From Marinomonas pollencensis (GTDB lineage Bacteria; Pseudomonadota; Gammaproteobacteria; Pseudomonadales; Marinomonadaceae), in assembly GCF_003387375.1 (NCBI RefSeq), contig NZ_QUNG01000005.1, positions 124,001-188,000 of the forward strand: a stretch of 64,000 bases of DNA. The letters run 5' to 3'. This document shows, one piece after another, positions 29,264-39,213 of this stretch (within the stretch, counting starts at the first letter, position 1; the number at the start of each line of letters is the position of its first letter). A model generated the notes under the pieces. The model ran no database searches, was not told where the DNA came from, and saw nothing but the letters and a program-made list of their open reading frames with translations. A program made the translations under genes and the position numbers.

Positions 29264-30178
29264 GTGAACTATAAGCGACTAGAAACCTTTGTCTGGGTGG
29301 CCTCTCTCGGCAATTTCCGTAAAGCCGCAGAGCGCCTCCATACTACCCAGCCAGCTATTTCTGCTCGCATTGCTGGTCTTGAGCAAGAATTGGGGGTTAA
29401 GCTCTTTGAAAGAGAAGGTGGTTCAAGCCCCATCATATTGACACCAAAGGGAAAAGAATTACTCCCTTATGCGGAAAAGATTCTCTATCAATCAGCACAG
29501 CTGAGAAAGCAAGCAGACGTCTCGACCACCTATTCCGGGGTCTTACGATTAGGAGTATCGGAAACCATAGTGAACACCTGGTTACCGGATTTTTTGGCAC
29601 AGCTGCACAAAAATATGTCGAAGTTGAACGTCGAATTAACCGTTGATAATACCAGCTCATTGGCAGAAGGCATTAAAGAGCGAACACTCGATTTGGCCTT
29701 TCTAATGGGCCCTATTTCAGAACCCTATATTGTCAATCGAGAGCTTTGTACCTTCTCTTTATCTTGGGTTGCCAGCCCTACGCTTGAGCTTCCAGATCGC
29801 TTGCTTTACCTAGAAGAACTGGCGGCATGGCCGATTGTAACCTATGCCAGATCCACCAAGCCTTATATCGAGATCGTACAGAAATTTCGTGAATTAGAAG
29901 GTGCTCCGGTGAACTTTTTTGCCTCCACCTCGCTCGCCGCTTGCTTGAGTTTGGCGGTCAACGCGGTCGGCATTTCGACCATGCCCAACGTCATGATAAA
30001 AAAGGAATTAGCCGACGGAAAACTGCGTAGATTGCGAGCCATGTGGACACCCAGTGACCTCTCCTTCACCGCGTCGTACTCAGACACTCCCTATAACCCA
30101 ATTGCAGAAGTCGCCACCAGCCTCGCGGTTGCATCGGCCAAAAAGTACGAAACAGAACACCTTGATAAAAATAATTGA
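29264..30178 (+). CDS. LysR-family regulator of the oxoproline cluster
   Basis: 304 residues starting at a GTG. The N-terminal helix-turn-helix reads [25 protein letters not shown], then [12 protein letters not shown], and a full effector domain follows. It is the first gene in the direction of the DUF1445-TRAP-PxpABC genes, and a T-N11-A palindrome sits between it and them, so it probably controls that operon. The inducer would be a product of the pathway; that is inference. Confidence 0.85.
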   Translation: MNYKRLETFVWVASLGNFRKAAERLHTTQPAISARIAGLEQELGVKLFEREGGSSPIILTPKGKELLPYAEKILYQSAQLRKQADVSTTYSGVLRLGVSETIVNTWLPDFLAQLHKNMSKLNVELTVDNTSSLAEGIKERTLDLAFLMGPISEPYIVNRELCTFSLSWVASPTLELPDRLLYLEELAAWPIVTYARSTKPYIEIVQKFRELEGAPVNFFASTSLAACLSLAVNAVGISTMPNVMIKKELADGKLRRLRAMWTPSDLSFTASYSDTPYNPIAEVATSLAVASAKKYETEHLDKNN

Positions 30179-30235
30179 TCAAATATCCCAAAAAAACGCG
30201 ATTAGACTTTTTGGCTATCGAGGATCTACTCTAGA

Positions 30236-30256
30236 AAAATCGTATATTACGATTTT
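30236..30256. promoter_or_regulatory. LysR-type box (T-N11-A palindrome) before the DUF1445 gene
   Basis: AAAATCGTA is mirrored by TACGATTTT around TAT. The centre contains T-N11-A (T at 30240, A at 30252), the LysR consensus. It lies 14 bases before the DUF1445 start codon, close enough to overlap the promoter or ribosome site. Confidence 0.6.
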
Positions 30257-30269
30257 AGGAGCACCGAGA

Positions 30270-31076
30270 ATGAAACAAGAACAAAATGTGTCCAGCTTAC
30301 AACAACAAACAAAACAGCTTCGTGGCGCTATTCGCAGTGCTCAGCACACCGGCCCAACCAGCGGCTTAGCCACGGGAGCAATGCAAGGTAATGTGGTAAT
30401 ACTACCGGCAGAATGGGCAAATGAGTTTTTGCTTTATTGTCAAAAAAACCCTGTTTCCTGCCCTTTGCTTGGTGTCTCTGAAGTCGGTAATTTCACCTTG
30501 CCTGAACTGGGCGATGACATCGATATGCGTTATGACGTCCCTGAATACTTGGTTTACCGAGATGGCGAGAAAGTCGACAGCTGTGTTGATATTGCCGATT
30601 TATGGCAAGACGATTTTGTTGCTTTTGTTCTAGGATGTTCTTTCTCTTTTGAAAACGCCTTATCGCAAGCTGGGTTAACACCCAGAAACATAGAACAAAA
30701 CGTCAATGTGTCTATGTACGAAAGCTCTATCCCAACCGTACCTGCTGGGCGCTTCTTTGGTAATACCGTGGTAACAATGCGACCTTACCAGCCCAAAGAC
30801 GCCATTCAAGCGATCCAAATCACGGCTCGTTTCCCGAAAGCACATGGCTCCCCTTTGCATTTCGGCAACCCAGAAGAGATTGGAATAGAAGACCTTTCAC
30901 AGCCTGACTTTGGTGAAGCCGTAGAGATAAAAGAAAAAGAGGTTCCCATCTTTTGGGCTTGTGGTGTTACGCCTCAAGTCGCAATTCGCAATGCAAAACC
31001 ACCGATTTGCATCACCCACGCTCCTGGGAAAATGCTCATCACCGATCTATTAGATACGGACCTAGCGGTTCTTTAG
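30270..31076 (+). CDS. DUF1445 protein, putative hydro-lyase/D-glutamate cyclase family
   Basis: 268 residues. The family core is visible in [47 protein letters not shown], then FACGVTPQ-like [18 protein letters not shown] and [12 protein letters not shown] at the end. The DUF1445 domain is also part of vertebrate D-glutamate cyclase, which links D-glutamate and 5-oxo-D-proline. Here it precedes a TRAP transporter and PxpABC, so D-glutamate/5-oxoproline conversion is a reasonable guess, not a proof. The ATG at 30270 has AGGAG; a longer frame would overlap the LysR gene. Confidence 0.82.
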   Translation: MKQEQNVSSLQQQTKQLRGAIRSAQHTGPTSGLATGAMQGNVVILPAEWANEFLLYCQKNPVSCPLLGVSEVGNFTLPELGDDIDMRYDVPEYLVYRDGEKVDSCVDIADLWQDDFVAFVLGCSFSFENALSQAGLTPRNIEQNVNVSMYESSIPTVPAGRFFGNTVVTMRPYQPKDAIQAIQITARFPKAHGSPLHFGNPEEIGIEDLSQPDFGEAVEIKEKEVPIFWACGVTPQVAIRNAKPPICITHAPGKMLITDLLDTDLAVL

Positions 31077-31166
31077 CCGCTTTGCCGTGTAATCACGGCA
31101 TGCTAAAAAAACTCTAAAATCAAAAACAAAACAATAACGAAAATAATCACTTAAAAGGAACGAACC

Positions 31167-32141
31167 ATGTTAAAAACAACGAGCGCAATACTTATTGCCG
31201 GTCTGATGTCCGGTACCAGCTTTGCAGCAAAATGGCACATGCCAACACCTTATGGTGACGGTAACCTACAAACCCAAATCGCTTACAGCTTTGTAAAAGA
31301 AGTAAAAGAAAACACCGAAGGCGCCCTTGATATCACAGTGCATTCAGGTGGATCTTTGGTAAAACACACAGAAATCCCACGTTCGATCAAAACCGGGCAG
31401 GTACAAATTGGCGAGGTGTTTTTAGGCATTCTGGGCAATGAAAGCCCTGTTTTCAAACACGACAACATCCCCTTTTTAGCCACCTCTTTTGACGATGCCA
31501 AAAAACTGTGGAAAGCCGCTAAACCCGAAATTGCGAAGCATCTAGACAAAAATGGCATGATGCTGCTTTATACAGTTGCTTGGCCTGCACAAAGCCTCTA
31601 CAGCAAACAAGCAGTCAATAGTTTGGCCGATCTGGAAGGTCAGAAAATGCGTGCCTACAGCCCGACTCAGTCACGTCTAGCGGATCTGATGCACACCACC
31701 CCAATGACAATCCAAACACCAGACATTCCACAAGCATTCAGCACAGGCATCATTCAAGCCATGATCACCTCACCGTCTACCGGTGTGGATAGCCAAGCAT
31801 GGGACTACGTGAACTACTACACGGACGTTAAAGCATGGATTCCAAAGAATGTCGTTGTGGTGAATAAACGTGCCTTCCGTCGCTTGGATAAAGCAACTCA
31901 ACAAATCGTGTTAGACGCGGCCAAACATGCAGAAGCCGCTGGCTGGACTCAAATCGCGGCACGCGCGGCGAAAGACAAAGCCACCTTGGTGGAACAAGGC
32001 ATGACAGTATCCGATCCTTCTCCTCAGTTACTCAAAGAGTTGCAAGCGATTGGACAAACAATGGCAGAAGAATGGAAAGCAGAAGCACCAAAAGAGGTTG
32101 GCAGCATCCTGACTCGTTACCATCAAGAGTTAGGTCAATAA
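31167..32141 (+). CDS. TRAP transporter substrate-binding protein (DctP family)
   Basis: 324 residues. Signal peptide MLKTTSAILIAGLMSGTSFA, then the DctP fold with SGGSLVKHTEIPRSIKTGQVQIG, MRAYSPTQSRLADLM and PQAFSTGIIQAMITSPSTG. It captures an organic acid in the periplasm. With the pathway neighbours, 5-oxoproline or a related amide/acid is the likely ligand. Its ATG has AAAAGGAACG upstream. Dct-type small and large membrane subunits follow directly. Confidence 0.9.
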   Translation: MLKTTSAILIAGLMSGTSFAAKWHMPTPYGDGNLQTQIAYSFVKEVKENTEGALDITVHSGGSLVKHTEIPRSIKTGQVQIGEVFLGILGNESPVFKHDNIPFLATSFDDAKKLWKAAKPEIAKHLDKNGMMLLYTVAWPAQSLYSKQAVNSLADLEGQKMRAYSPTQSRLADLMHTTPMTIQTPDIPQAFSTGIIQAMITSPSTGVDSQAWDYVNYYTDVKAWIPKNVVVVNKRAFRRLDKATQQIVLDAAKHAEAAGWTQIAARAAKDKATLVEQGMTVSDPSPQLLKELQAIGQTMAEEWKAEAPKEVGSILTRYHQELGQ

Positions 32142-32228
32142 CCAAATATTCTTCTCTATGAGTCGAACAGACCCATGTCTTGGTCAGCGTCTTGTTCGAC
32201 TCAACCTACTGCCAAAGAAGTAAACCAT

Positions 32229-32747
32229 ATGAATTCATTAAAAGAAAAATGCTATCAATGCTCTGGGCTACTTTCTGGTTTATGCATTGTTATCATCACC
32301 TTACTGTTATTGGCCCAAATTATTGGCCGTTTATTCGGTTTCATAGTGCCTTCTGCAGAAGATTTTGCAGGCTATGCACTCGCTGCCTCTACTTTTTTAG
32401 GGCTAGCTTATACCTTCCGTGAAGGCGGGCACATTCGCGTTACTTTGTTAATACAGCGGTTTTCATCTGTGCCTCGTAAAATTCAAGAAGGCGTGATCCT
32501 CACCCTATCTTTCGCCTTGCTGTGTTATTTGTCTTACGCCTGCTCGTACATGGTGTACGAATCTTATATTTATGACGAAGTCTCTTACGGCTATGTGCCA
32601 GTCCCATTATGGATACCGCAAATGCCTGTCGCTATTGGTGTCATTGCTCTTAATCTCGCTATCCTAGACGCCTTGATTACGGTGCTTCGTGGCAAGCAGC
32701 CCGCTTACAGCGAACAAGAAGACGCACTGTCTTTGGAGGAAATCTAA
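32229..32747 (+). CDS. TRAP transporter small permease (DctQ family)
   Basis: 172 residues with four hydrophobic helices and the family motif REGGHIRVTLL near the middle. It joins the large permease DctM to form the Na+-driven channel. A longer frame from 32175 lies in the spacer; the ATG at 32229 gives the usual short cytoplasmic N-terminus. Its TAA overlaps the DctM ATG by one base. Confidence 0.88.
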   Translation: MNSLKEKCYQCSGLLSGLCIVIITLLLLAQIIGRLFGFIVPSAEDFAGYALAASTFLGLAYTFREGGHIRVTLLIQRFSSVPRKIQEGVILTLSFALLCYLSYACSYMVYESYIYDEVSYGYVPVPLWIPQMPVAIGVIALNLAILDALITVLRGKQPAYSEQEDALSLEEI

Positions 32748-34054
32748 TGGATATGATGTGGTTTTCTATTTTGCTGGCCGTTTCCATGCTGGCGCTTTTG
32801 TCACTTGGTGTGTGGGTGTCATTCACTCTGATCGCCATTGGCGGCCTAGGCTTGATTCTGTCTGAAAACTATCAGGTCGATTTGCTCTTTGCGACGTCCA
32901 GCTGGGGAGCGAGCACCGCGTGGTCTTTAACCGCCTTGCCGCTGTTTATTTGGATGGGTGAGGTATTATTTCGTACCCGTCTTTCTGAAGATCTATTTAA
33001 AGGTCTGTCACCTTGGTTAGGCGGTGTGCCTGGAAAATTACTGCATGTGAATATTCTTAGTTGTGGCATTTTCGCGGCGGTGTCTGGCTCTTCTGCCGCA
33101 ACCGCAGCGACCATCGGACGCATGACTTTACCAGAGCTTCGCAAGCAAGGTTACAGTGATCGAATGGCCATCGGCACACTGGCAGGGTCTGGGACCTTAG
33201 GGCTATTAATTCCACCCTCGATTATTTTGATCGTCTATGGCGTAGCCGCCGAAGTCTCGATTGCGCGTTTGTTTATCGCTGGCGCCTTACCTGGTTTGTT
33301 ATTGGTCAGCTTATTTATGGGCTTCACTATGGTTTGGGGCCACCTGCACAAAGACGAACTGCCCAAAAGCACAGGCCACGAAACCAGCTGGTCGGCGCGC
33401 ATCAAAGGCTTGCGTAAACTGTTACCGGTCATGGGGCTAATTGGATTCGTTCTAGGTTCCATTTACGGCGGTATTACCACGCCAACCGAAGCCGCGGCAT
33501 TAGGTGTCACCGGAGCGCTAGTGCTTGCTGCATTGACCGGCTCACTCAGCCGTCACAGTTTTATGGACAGTTTATTGGGGGCGGTAAAAAGCTCCTGCAT
33601 GATTGGTTTTATCTTAGTCGGCGCACACTTTCTCACACTTGCTATGGGCTTTTTGGGCATTCCTAAAGCATTGGCGGTGTGGATCGCAGGTATGTCACTT
33701 TCCCCGATGGAGCTCATTTTGTATCTCACGGTGTTATTCGTGATATTAGGCTGTTTCTTGGATGGCATTTCCGTTGTGGTACTGACTGTGGCCGTCATTC
33801 TACCTATGGTGCAAGCGGCAAATATTGATCTTTTATGGTTTGGTATTTTCATTGTCTTGGTGGTGGAAATGTCGCAGATAACGCCTCCGGTTGGCTTCAA
33901 TCTCTTTGTCATTCAGTCACTGACTGGGAAGAATATACTTTATGTTGCAAAAGCGGCATTACCCTTCTTTCTACTGATTGGCGCGGCGATTTTGTTGATC
34001 AGTCTGTTCCCTGAAATTGTGACCTATTTACCGACAACTATGTCACAAAACTAA
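32747..34054 (+). CDS. TRAP transporter large permease (DctM family)
   Basis: 435 residues with about twelve helices. Conserved motifs include SGSSAATAATIGRMTLPELRKQG and GSGTLGLLIPPSIILIVYG near the first half, and TPTEAAALG and ITPPVGFNLFVI in the second. It is the Na+-coupled channel subunit that works with the preceding DctQ and DctP. The start overlaps DctQ by one base (TAATG). Confidence 0.92.
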   Translation: MDMMWFSILLAVSMLALLSLGVWVSFTLIAIGGLGLILSENYQVDLLFATSSWGASTAWSLTALPLFIWMGEVLFRTRLSEDLFKGLSPWLGGVPGKLLHVNILSCGIFAAVSGSSAATAATIGRMTLPELRKQGYSDRMAIGTLAGSGTLGLLIPPSIILIVYGVAAEVSIARLFIAGALPGLLLVSLFMGFTMVWGHLHKDELPKSTGHETSWSARIKGLRKLLPVMGLIGFVLGSIYGGITTPTEAAALGVTGALVLAALTGSLSRHSFMDSLLGAVKSSCMIGFILVGAHFLTLAMGFLGIPKALAVWIAGMSLSPMELILYLTVLFVILGCFLDGISVVVLTVAVILPMVQAANIDLLWFGIFIVLVVEMSQITPPVGFNLFVIQSLTGKNILYVAKAALPFFLLIGAAILLISLFPEIVTYLPTTMSQN

Positions 34055-34074
34055 CTTTGTACGAGGAATCAATC

Positions 34075-34815
34075 ATGAAATTAAATTGTGATATGGGTGA
34101 AGCGTTCGGCGCATGGAAAATGGGACTAGACGATCAAATTATGCCGTATGTGGATCAAGCCAATATTGCCTGCGGTTTTCACGCTTCGGATCCGCTGACC
34201 ATGGCCAAAACCGTGGCGTTAGCAAAACAATACAATGTGAGCATTGGCGCGCACCCTGGCTACCCTGATTTAGTCGGTTTTGGACGCCGTAATATGGACA
34301 TTGCGCCAGCAGAACTGAAAGCCATTATCCAATACCAAGTGGGCGCATTAAAAGGCATCTGTGAGAGTCAGAACACTCGGATTGAGTACGTAAAACCACA
34401 CGGTGCTATGTACAATCAGATGATGTCTGATTTCAGCAAGCTCGAAACCGTGATGCAAGCGGTCAGCGAATTAGACCCATCATTGGCCCTAATGGTAATG
34501 GCGATTCCTGAGGTTGAGGAAGTAAAAGCACTGGCTGAAAAATACCAGCTCACCCTCTATTTTGAAGCCTTTTCTGACCGTCTTTATTCCGATGAAGGCC
34601 GTCTTACGCCTCGCAAACAGGCCAATGCGGTTCACCAAAGCTTTGAGTTGATCGAAGCACAAGTCTTACAGCTTAGCCAACACGGCACATTGACCACAGA
34701 ATCAGGGCAACCATTGGCGGTTCATGCCAACACCATTTGCGTCCATGGGGATGGTTCGCACGCGGTGGAAGCGGTAAAACGCATTCGTTCTGTTGTGGAT
34801 GGAGCCCGCTCATGA
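34075..34815 (+). CDS. pxpA: 5-oxoprolinase subunit PxpA (LamB/YcsF family)
   Basis: 246 residues. LNCDMGEAFGAWK, NIACGFHASDP, GAHPGYPDLVGFGRR, YVKPHGAMYN, and FADR-type EAFSDRLYSDEGRL are the conserved LamB/YcsF motifs. PxpA with PxpB and PxpC converts 5-oxo-L-proline to L-glutamate using ATP. A frame extension to 34057 is rejected because GAGGA at 7 bases precedes this ATG. It overlaps pxpB by four bases (ATGA). Confidence 0.93.
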   Translation: MKLNCDMGEAFGAWKMGLDDQIMPYVDQANIACGFHASDPLTMAKTVALAKQYNVSIGAHPGYPDLVGFGRRNMDIAPAELKAIIQYQVGALKGICESQNTRIEYVKPHGAMYNQMMSDFSKLETVMQAVSELDPSLALMVMAIPEVEEVKALAEKYQLTLYFEAFSDRLYSDEGRLTPRKQANAVHQSFELIEAQVLQLSQHGTLTTESGQPLAVHANTICVHGDGSHAVEAVKRIRSVVDGARS

Positions 34816-35537
34816 GTCAAGCCGAGCAACAGCCTTTTGAATTCGGTCAGATCACGATAGAGATGGTCAATGAACAATCCTGCTTATTACGCTTTGCTGA
34901 TCATATTGATGATACGGTTGCCGATGCCATTGGCTTAGTTACCCTGCGATTACGTGATCTGGATGGCATTATTGACACCATCCCGTCCTATACCAGCCTG
35001 TTAGTCACCTTTGCTATCGAGCAGTATGACCAAGTGGCCATTTGTCAGCAGATTCAATCCTTGCTGAATAACCTAGACATGGCGGATATAAAAAGCCGCG
35101 TCAGCCGCGAAATCGTCATTCCTGTGTATTATGCCGAAGAAGTCGGCCCTGATTTGCAAGAAGTAGCGGATCATTGTGGCATGACAGTAGAAGAAGTCAT
35201 TCAACTGCATTCACAAACCACCTATCGCGCTTATGCTATTGGCTTCACTCCAGGGTTTGCCTTTCTCGGAAACACGCCAGAGGTGCTGCATGTGCCAAGA
35301 AAAAACACGCCGCGCCTAAAAGTACCCACGGGCAGCGTGGCGATTGCGGAGCGACAAACAGCGGTCTATCCAGGCGTTTCCCCCGGCGGCTGGCAAATAC
35401 TCGGGCGAACCCCAACCCCTTTAGTAGATTGGCAAAGCGACAGCCTTGCTCTTATCGAAGTGGGAGATAACGTGCGTTTCGAAGCGATTTCCCAAGCCGA
35501 ATTCATTGCCCAAGGAGGCCAACTCGATGGCTTTTAA
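34812..35537 (+). CDS. pxpB: 5-oxoprolinase subunit PxpB
   Basis: 241 residues of the KipI/allophanate-hydrolase-1 family: PSYTSLLVTF early, GFTPGFAFLGNTPEVLHVPRK in the middle, then VPTGSVAIAERQTAVYP and SPGGWQILGRTP. It partners PxpC in the ATP-dependent step. It starts within the last codons of pxpA (ATGA overlap) and overlaps pxpC by 11 bases, so the three are translationally coupled. Confidence 0.93.
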   Translation: MSQAEQQPFEFGQITIEMVNEQSCLLRFADHIDDTVADAIGLVTLRLRDLDGIIDTIPSYTSLLVTFAIEQYDQVAICQQIQSLLNNLDMADIKSRVSREIVIPVYYAEEVGPDLQEVADHCGMTVEEVIQLHSQTTYRAYAIGFTPGFAFLGNTPEVLHVPRKNTPRLKVPTGSVAIAERQTAVYPGVSPGGWQILGRTPTPLVDWQSDSLALIEVGDNVRFEAISQAEFIAQGGQLDGF

Positions 35538-36450
35538 TGTAATCAAATCTGGCGTGTTGACTCTCGTTCAAGATCTTGGCCGCCATGGCTACCAACACCT
35601 TGGTGTGACTACCGGCGGTCCAATGGATGAATTTGCCTTTCGCTGGGGCAATGCATTACTTAGCAATCACGCCAATGCCGCGCAGCTGGAAATCACCTTT
35701 GGCATGCTCACACTGGAAGCCCAAGCGCCAACCAGCATCGCCATTACCGGCGCTGATCTGGGCGCGACATTGAACAACAAAGCGATTTTACCTTGGCAAA
35801 CTTATGCCATTAAAAAAGGCGATGTACTGACGTTCAATCAACCCAAGCTTGGCTTGCGTGCCTATTTAGCCGTTAAAGGTGGTTTGCAAATTACCCCCGT
35901 GCTCGGCAGTGTGGCGACCGTTATGCGTGAAGCACTAGGTGGTTTATCAGGGAAAGGAGAGAAAATTCAGAAAGGCGATATCCTTCCCTTTGTTGCTACC
36001 ACTGAACACCAGCAACGCATTACACCGCGTCTTGCCATCCCCAACTATGAGCAGCAAAACATACCTATGGTAATGAGCTATCAGTTCACCACGCTCTCTG
36101 GGCTTGATAGAGCGCGCCTCTTTTGTAATGAATACGCCGTGACTGCAGCCAGCGACCGTATGGGCTACCGCCTTTCGGGTGAAGCGATTCAAGGTGACAA
36201 AAAAGGCATTATTTCTGAAGGTATTGCCTATGGCTCCATCCAGCTTCCCAATGACGGCCAACCAATAGTGTTGCTGCGTGACCGACAAACCATTGGGGGG
36301 TACCCAAAAATGGGCTGTGTCACCTCTTTCGGTGGCGGGTTATTAGCTCAGAAGAAACCAGGGGATATGATTAATTTCCAATGCCTCTCTCTCAATCAGG
36401 CTGAACAAGAACGCACAAGAAAAATGACGCAGCTTAGCCAATTACGCTGA
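35527..36450 (+). CDS. pxpC: 5-oxoprolinase subunit PxpC
   Basis: 307 residues of the KipA/allophanate-hydrolase-2 family: SGVLTLVQDLGRHGYQHLGV, GGPMDEFAFRWGN, ITGADLGATLNN and AYLAVKGGLQ, then SDRMGYRLSGEAI and GGYPKMGCV. AGGAGG lies inside pxpB ahead of the ATG. It is the last gene of the LysR-DUF1445-TRAP-PxpABC cluster. Confidence 0.93.
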   Translation: MAFNVIKSGVLTLVQDLGRHGYQHLGVTTGGPMDEFAFRWGNALLSNHANAAQLEITFGMLTLEAQAPTSIAITGADLGATLNNKAILPWQTYAIKKGDVLTFNQPKLGLRAYLAVKGGLQITPVLGSVATVMREALGGLSGKGEKIQKGDILPFVATTEHQQRITPRLAIPNYEQQNIPMVMSYQFTTLSGLDRARLFCNEYAVTAASDRMGYRLSGEAIQGDKKGIISEGIAYGSIQLPNDGQPIVLLRDRQTIGGYPKMGCVTSFGGGLLAQKKPGDMINFQCLSLNQAEQERTRKMTQLSQLR

Positions 36451-36480
36451 CCTGCCAGCCAACCATCGCTGACGCCATAA

Positions 36481-36503
36481 AAAGGGGGTTAAGCCCCCTT
36501 CAA
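36481..36503 (+). terminator. Hairpin after pxpC
   Basis: AAGGGGG and CCCCCTT arms around a 5-base loop. The following bases are only moderately T-rich, so termination may be partial. Confidence 0.65.
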
Positions 36504-36533
36504 TCACTCTATTCTTTACCATTATCAGTCCTG

Positions 36534-36577
36534 ATAGCTTTTATTTATTGTGATTTAATAAAATTACAATTTTTATA
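36534..36577 (+). promoter_or_regulatory. ahpC promoter with an OxyR-like site
   Basis: ATAG-N7-TTAT-N7-TAAT-N7-CAAT (36534-36570) fits the four-tetramer spacing of OxyR sites with 11 of 16 bases matching. A TATAAT at 36572-36577 and a TTGTGA 18 bases before it would be the -10 and -35. OxyR control of ahpC is well known in relatives; here it is a sequence match only. Confidence 0.45.
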
Positions 36578-36647
36578 ATTCATAAATATCTTCTACTATA
36601 GCTCCTGTTGGTAACGCACTTAACTCTAATCACTTAGGAGATACACA

Positions 36648-37205
36648 ATGATCAATACAAAAATCAAACCATTCAACGCCTCTGCTTTTAAATCTGGCGA
36701 GTTCGTAGAAATTTCTGAAAAAGACGTACTAGGCAAATGGGCTGTGTTTTTCTTCTACCCAGCTGACTTCACATTTGTTTGCCCAACTGAGCTTGGCGAC
36801 GTTGCAGACAAATACGCAGAACTACAATCTCGTGGCGTAGAAGTTTTCTCTGTATCTACAGACACTCACTTCACTCACAAAGCTTGGCACGACAGCTCTG
36901 AAACAATCGGCAAAATCAATTACTACATGGTAGGCGACCAGTCTGGCAACATCACAAACAACTTCAACGTGATGCGTGAAGGTCAAGGCCTTGCAGACCG
37001 TGCTACTTTCTTGATCGATCCAGAAGGTACTATCCAAGCAATGGAAATCACTGCTGAAGGTATCGGCCGTGACGCTGAAGACCTACTTCGCAAAGTAAAA
37101 GCGGCACAATACGTTGCTGCTCACCCAGGCGAAGTTTGCCCAGCTAAATGGAAAGAAGGCGAAGCAACTCTAGCTCCTTCTCTAGACCTAGTAGGTAAAA
37201 TCTAA
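36648..37205 (+). CDS. ahpC: Alkyl hydroperoxide reductase peroxiredoxin AhpC
   Basis: 185 residues. The peroxidatic Cys45 is in [14 protein letters not shown] and the resolving Cys164 in GEVCPAKW, so it is a typical 2-Cys peroxiredoxin. It reduces H2O2 and organic peroxides and is recycled by AhpF, encoded 177 bases downstream. The ATG follows AGGAG with 7-base spacing. A repeat-type hairpin follows the stop. Confidence 0.96.
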   Translation: MINTKIKPFNASAFKSGEFVEISEKDVLGKWAVFFFYPADFTFVCPTELGDVADKYAELQSRGVEVFSVSTDTHFTHKAWHDSSETIGKINYYMVGDQSGNITNNFNVMREGQGLADRATFLIDPEGTIQAMEITAEGIGRDAEDLLRKVKAAQYVAAHPGEVCPAKWKEGEATLAPSLDLVGKI

Positions 37206-37226
37206 GCCCCGCTTTGATTAGCCACT

Positions 37227-37276
37227 AAAAAAGGGTCGGATCCACCTTAAAAGGATCTGACCCCTTTTAATCTTTT
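37227..37276 (+). repeat. Palindromic GGGTC/GATCC repeat after ahpC (family 1)
   Basis: AAAAAGGGTCGGATCC and GGATCTGACCCCTTTT form an imperfect hairpin with a T-rich end, so it may end ahpC transcription. Related elements recur at 39072-39119, 40647-40686, 40832-40852 and 40922-40946. Confidence 0.7.
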
Positions 37277-37382
37277 ATATACATTATTTTCGGAATGCGG
37301 ATTTCAAGTCGTTTATTGGCTTGATATGGATTCTTGCACCCGAAATTTACAGTAATCCCTCAGTCTTAACGGGTTAAACATT

Positions 37383-38930
37383 ATGTTAGAAGCAAACATC
37401 AAACAACAGTTGGGCACATACCTACAGAATATCGTTAATCCGATTGAAATTACTGTGTCTACAAATGGAACTGAAAAAGCAGAAGAACTACTTAGCTTAG
37501 CACGTGAAATCACCGAGCTAAGAAGTGAAAAAATCACCTTAACTGTGGATGAAAATCCTACTGGGCGAGCGCCTCAAATGGCGATTGGTCCACAAGGCGA
37601 AACACCTCGCGTACGTTTTGCAGGTATCCCAATGGGTCACGAATTTACCTCATTGGTATTGGCCTTGTTACAAGCCGGTGGCCACCCATCAAAAGCGGCA
37701 CCAGCAACCTTAGAACAAATTAAGTCTTTGGACACAGAATTGAACTTTGAGGTGTACATTTCCCTCTCTTGCCACAACTGCCCAGACGTTGTGCAAGCCG
37801 TTAACCTAATGGCGGTTCTCAACCCAAATATTACGGCGACTATGATCGACGGCGCGTTATTCCAAGACGAAGTGGAAAAACGTGAAATCATGGCAGTGCC
37901 ATCCGTTTACCTAAACGGTGAATTATTCGAACAAGGTCGTATGACATTGGACGAAATTCTAAACAAAGTAGACACTGGCGCAGCGAAAAAACAAGCGGCG
38001 GCATTATCTGAAAAAGACCCATACGATGTACTTGTCGTTGGTGGAGGTCCTGCAGGCGCAGCCGCAGCCATCTACGCAGCACGTAAAGGCATCCGCACAG
38101 GTGTTGTTGCAGAGCGTTTTGGTGGCCAAGTTTCTGACACCATGGCAATCGAAAACTTCATTTCTGTAAAAGCAACAGACGGCCCTAAACTGGTTGCCGG
38201 TCTTGAGCAGCACGTACTTGATTACGATGTAGACCTGATGAAAACGCAAAAAGCGGTTCGTCTAGAGAAAAAAGAGTTCGTTGAAGTTGAGCTAGAAAAT
38301 GGCGCACTGCTAAAAAGTAAAACCGTTATCTTGGCAACCGGCGCACGCTGGAGAGAAATGAACGTACCAGGCGAACAAGAATACCGTGGTAAAGGCGTAG
38401 CATACTGCCCACACTGTGACGGTCCATTGTTCAAAGGTAAGAAAACAGCGGTTATCGGTGGTGGTAACTCAGGTATCGAAGCAGCAATTGACCTTGCCGG
38501 CATTGTAGAACACGTTACGGTTCTAGAATTTGGTGACACGCTTCGTGCCGATGATGTATTAGTGAAAAAAGCGCAATCTTTGCCAAACGTCACCATCATT
38601 AAAAATGCCATGACCACTGAAGTACTAGGCGATGGCCAACGTGTTATCGGTTTGAAATACACAGACCGCACCACAGATGAGTCACACCTTGTCGAAGTTG
38701 CCGGTATCTTTGTTCAGATTGGTCTAGTACCAAACAGCGAGTTCTTGAAAGACACGCTAGAGCTAAGCAACCGCGGTGAAATCATCATCGATCAGCATGC
38801 TCAAACCTCTATCCCAGGTGTATTTGCCGCCGGTGACGTAACAACAACACCATACAAGCAAATTATCATCTCTATGGGTGGCGGCGCGACAGCAGCACTG
38901 GGTGCATTTGATTACTTGATCCGTAACTAA
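37383..38930 (+). CDS. ahpF: Alkyl hydroperoxide reductase subunit F
   Basis: 515 residues. The N-terminal double-thioredoxin domain carries [13 protein letters not shown] near residue 128. The FAD fold starts with [19 protein letters not shown] near 215, and the thioredoxin-reductase-like redox pair is in [10 protein letters not shown] near 342. The NADH site includes [17 protein letters not shown]. It moves electrons from NADH to AhpC. It is separated from ahpC by 177 bases with a repeat hairpin, so the two may have separate promoters. Confidence 0.96.
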   Translation: MLEANIKQQLGTYLQNIVNPIEITVSTNGTEKAEELLSLAREITELRSEKITLTVDENPTGRAPQMAIGPQGETPRVRFAGIPMGHEFTSLVLALLQAGGHPSKAAPATLEQIKSLDTELNFEVYISLSCHNCPDVVQAVNLMAVLNPNITATMIDGALFQDEVEKREIMAVPSVYLNGELFEQGRMTLDEILNKVDTGAAKKQAAALSEKDPYDVLVVGGGPAGAAAAIYAARKGIRTGVVAERFGGQVSDTMAIENFISVKATDGPKLVAGLEQHVLDYDVDLMKTQKAVRLEKKEFVEVELENGALLKSKTVILATGARWREMNVPGEQEYRGKGVAYCPHCDGPLFKGKKTAVIGGGNSGIEAAIDLAGIVEHVTVLEFGDTLRADDVLVKKAQSLPNVTIIKNAMTTEVLGDGQRVIGLKYTDRTTDESHLVEVAGIFVQIGLVPNSEFLKDTLELSNRGEIIIDQHAQTSIPGVFAAGDVTTTPYKQIIISMGGGATAALGAFDYLIRN

Positions 38931-38945
38931 TCAAGCCCCACCCCA

Positions 38946-38985
38946 TAAAAAGCCGATCTGGTGAAAATCAGATCGGCTTTTTTGT
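38946..38985 (+). terminator. Terminator of ahpF
   Basis: AAAAGCCGATCTG and CAGATCGGCTTTT arms around an 8-base loop, followed by a T run. Confidence 0.88.
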
Positions 38986-39071
38986 GCCTCTTAGCAGCAA
39001 TGCCAAGATATGACGCGGCGCTATTTAGACACTTTTTCATCCCATGTTTTTAGCTTGGCCTTAGACGACCT

Positions 39072-39119
39072 AAAAAGGGGTCAGATCCCTTTTTATTTAA
39101 GGGATCTGACCCCTTTTTA
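39072..39119. repeat. Family 1 palindromic repeat, perfect copy
   Basis: AAAAAGGGGTCAGATCCC (39072-39089) is mirrored exactly by GGGATCTGACCCCTTTTT (39101-39118) with an 11-base AT-rich spacer. The 18-base arms make it the best-preserved copy. Confidence 0.85.
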
Positions 39120-39213
39120 TTTAAGTGGCGACAGCGTCGTCATTAAAACGTCACCTTATAAGGCTAGCGTAATCAGACTATATATTTTTGAGTCTATTCA
39201 GAAGGAATCTCCC

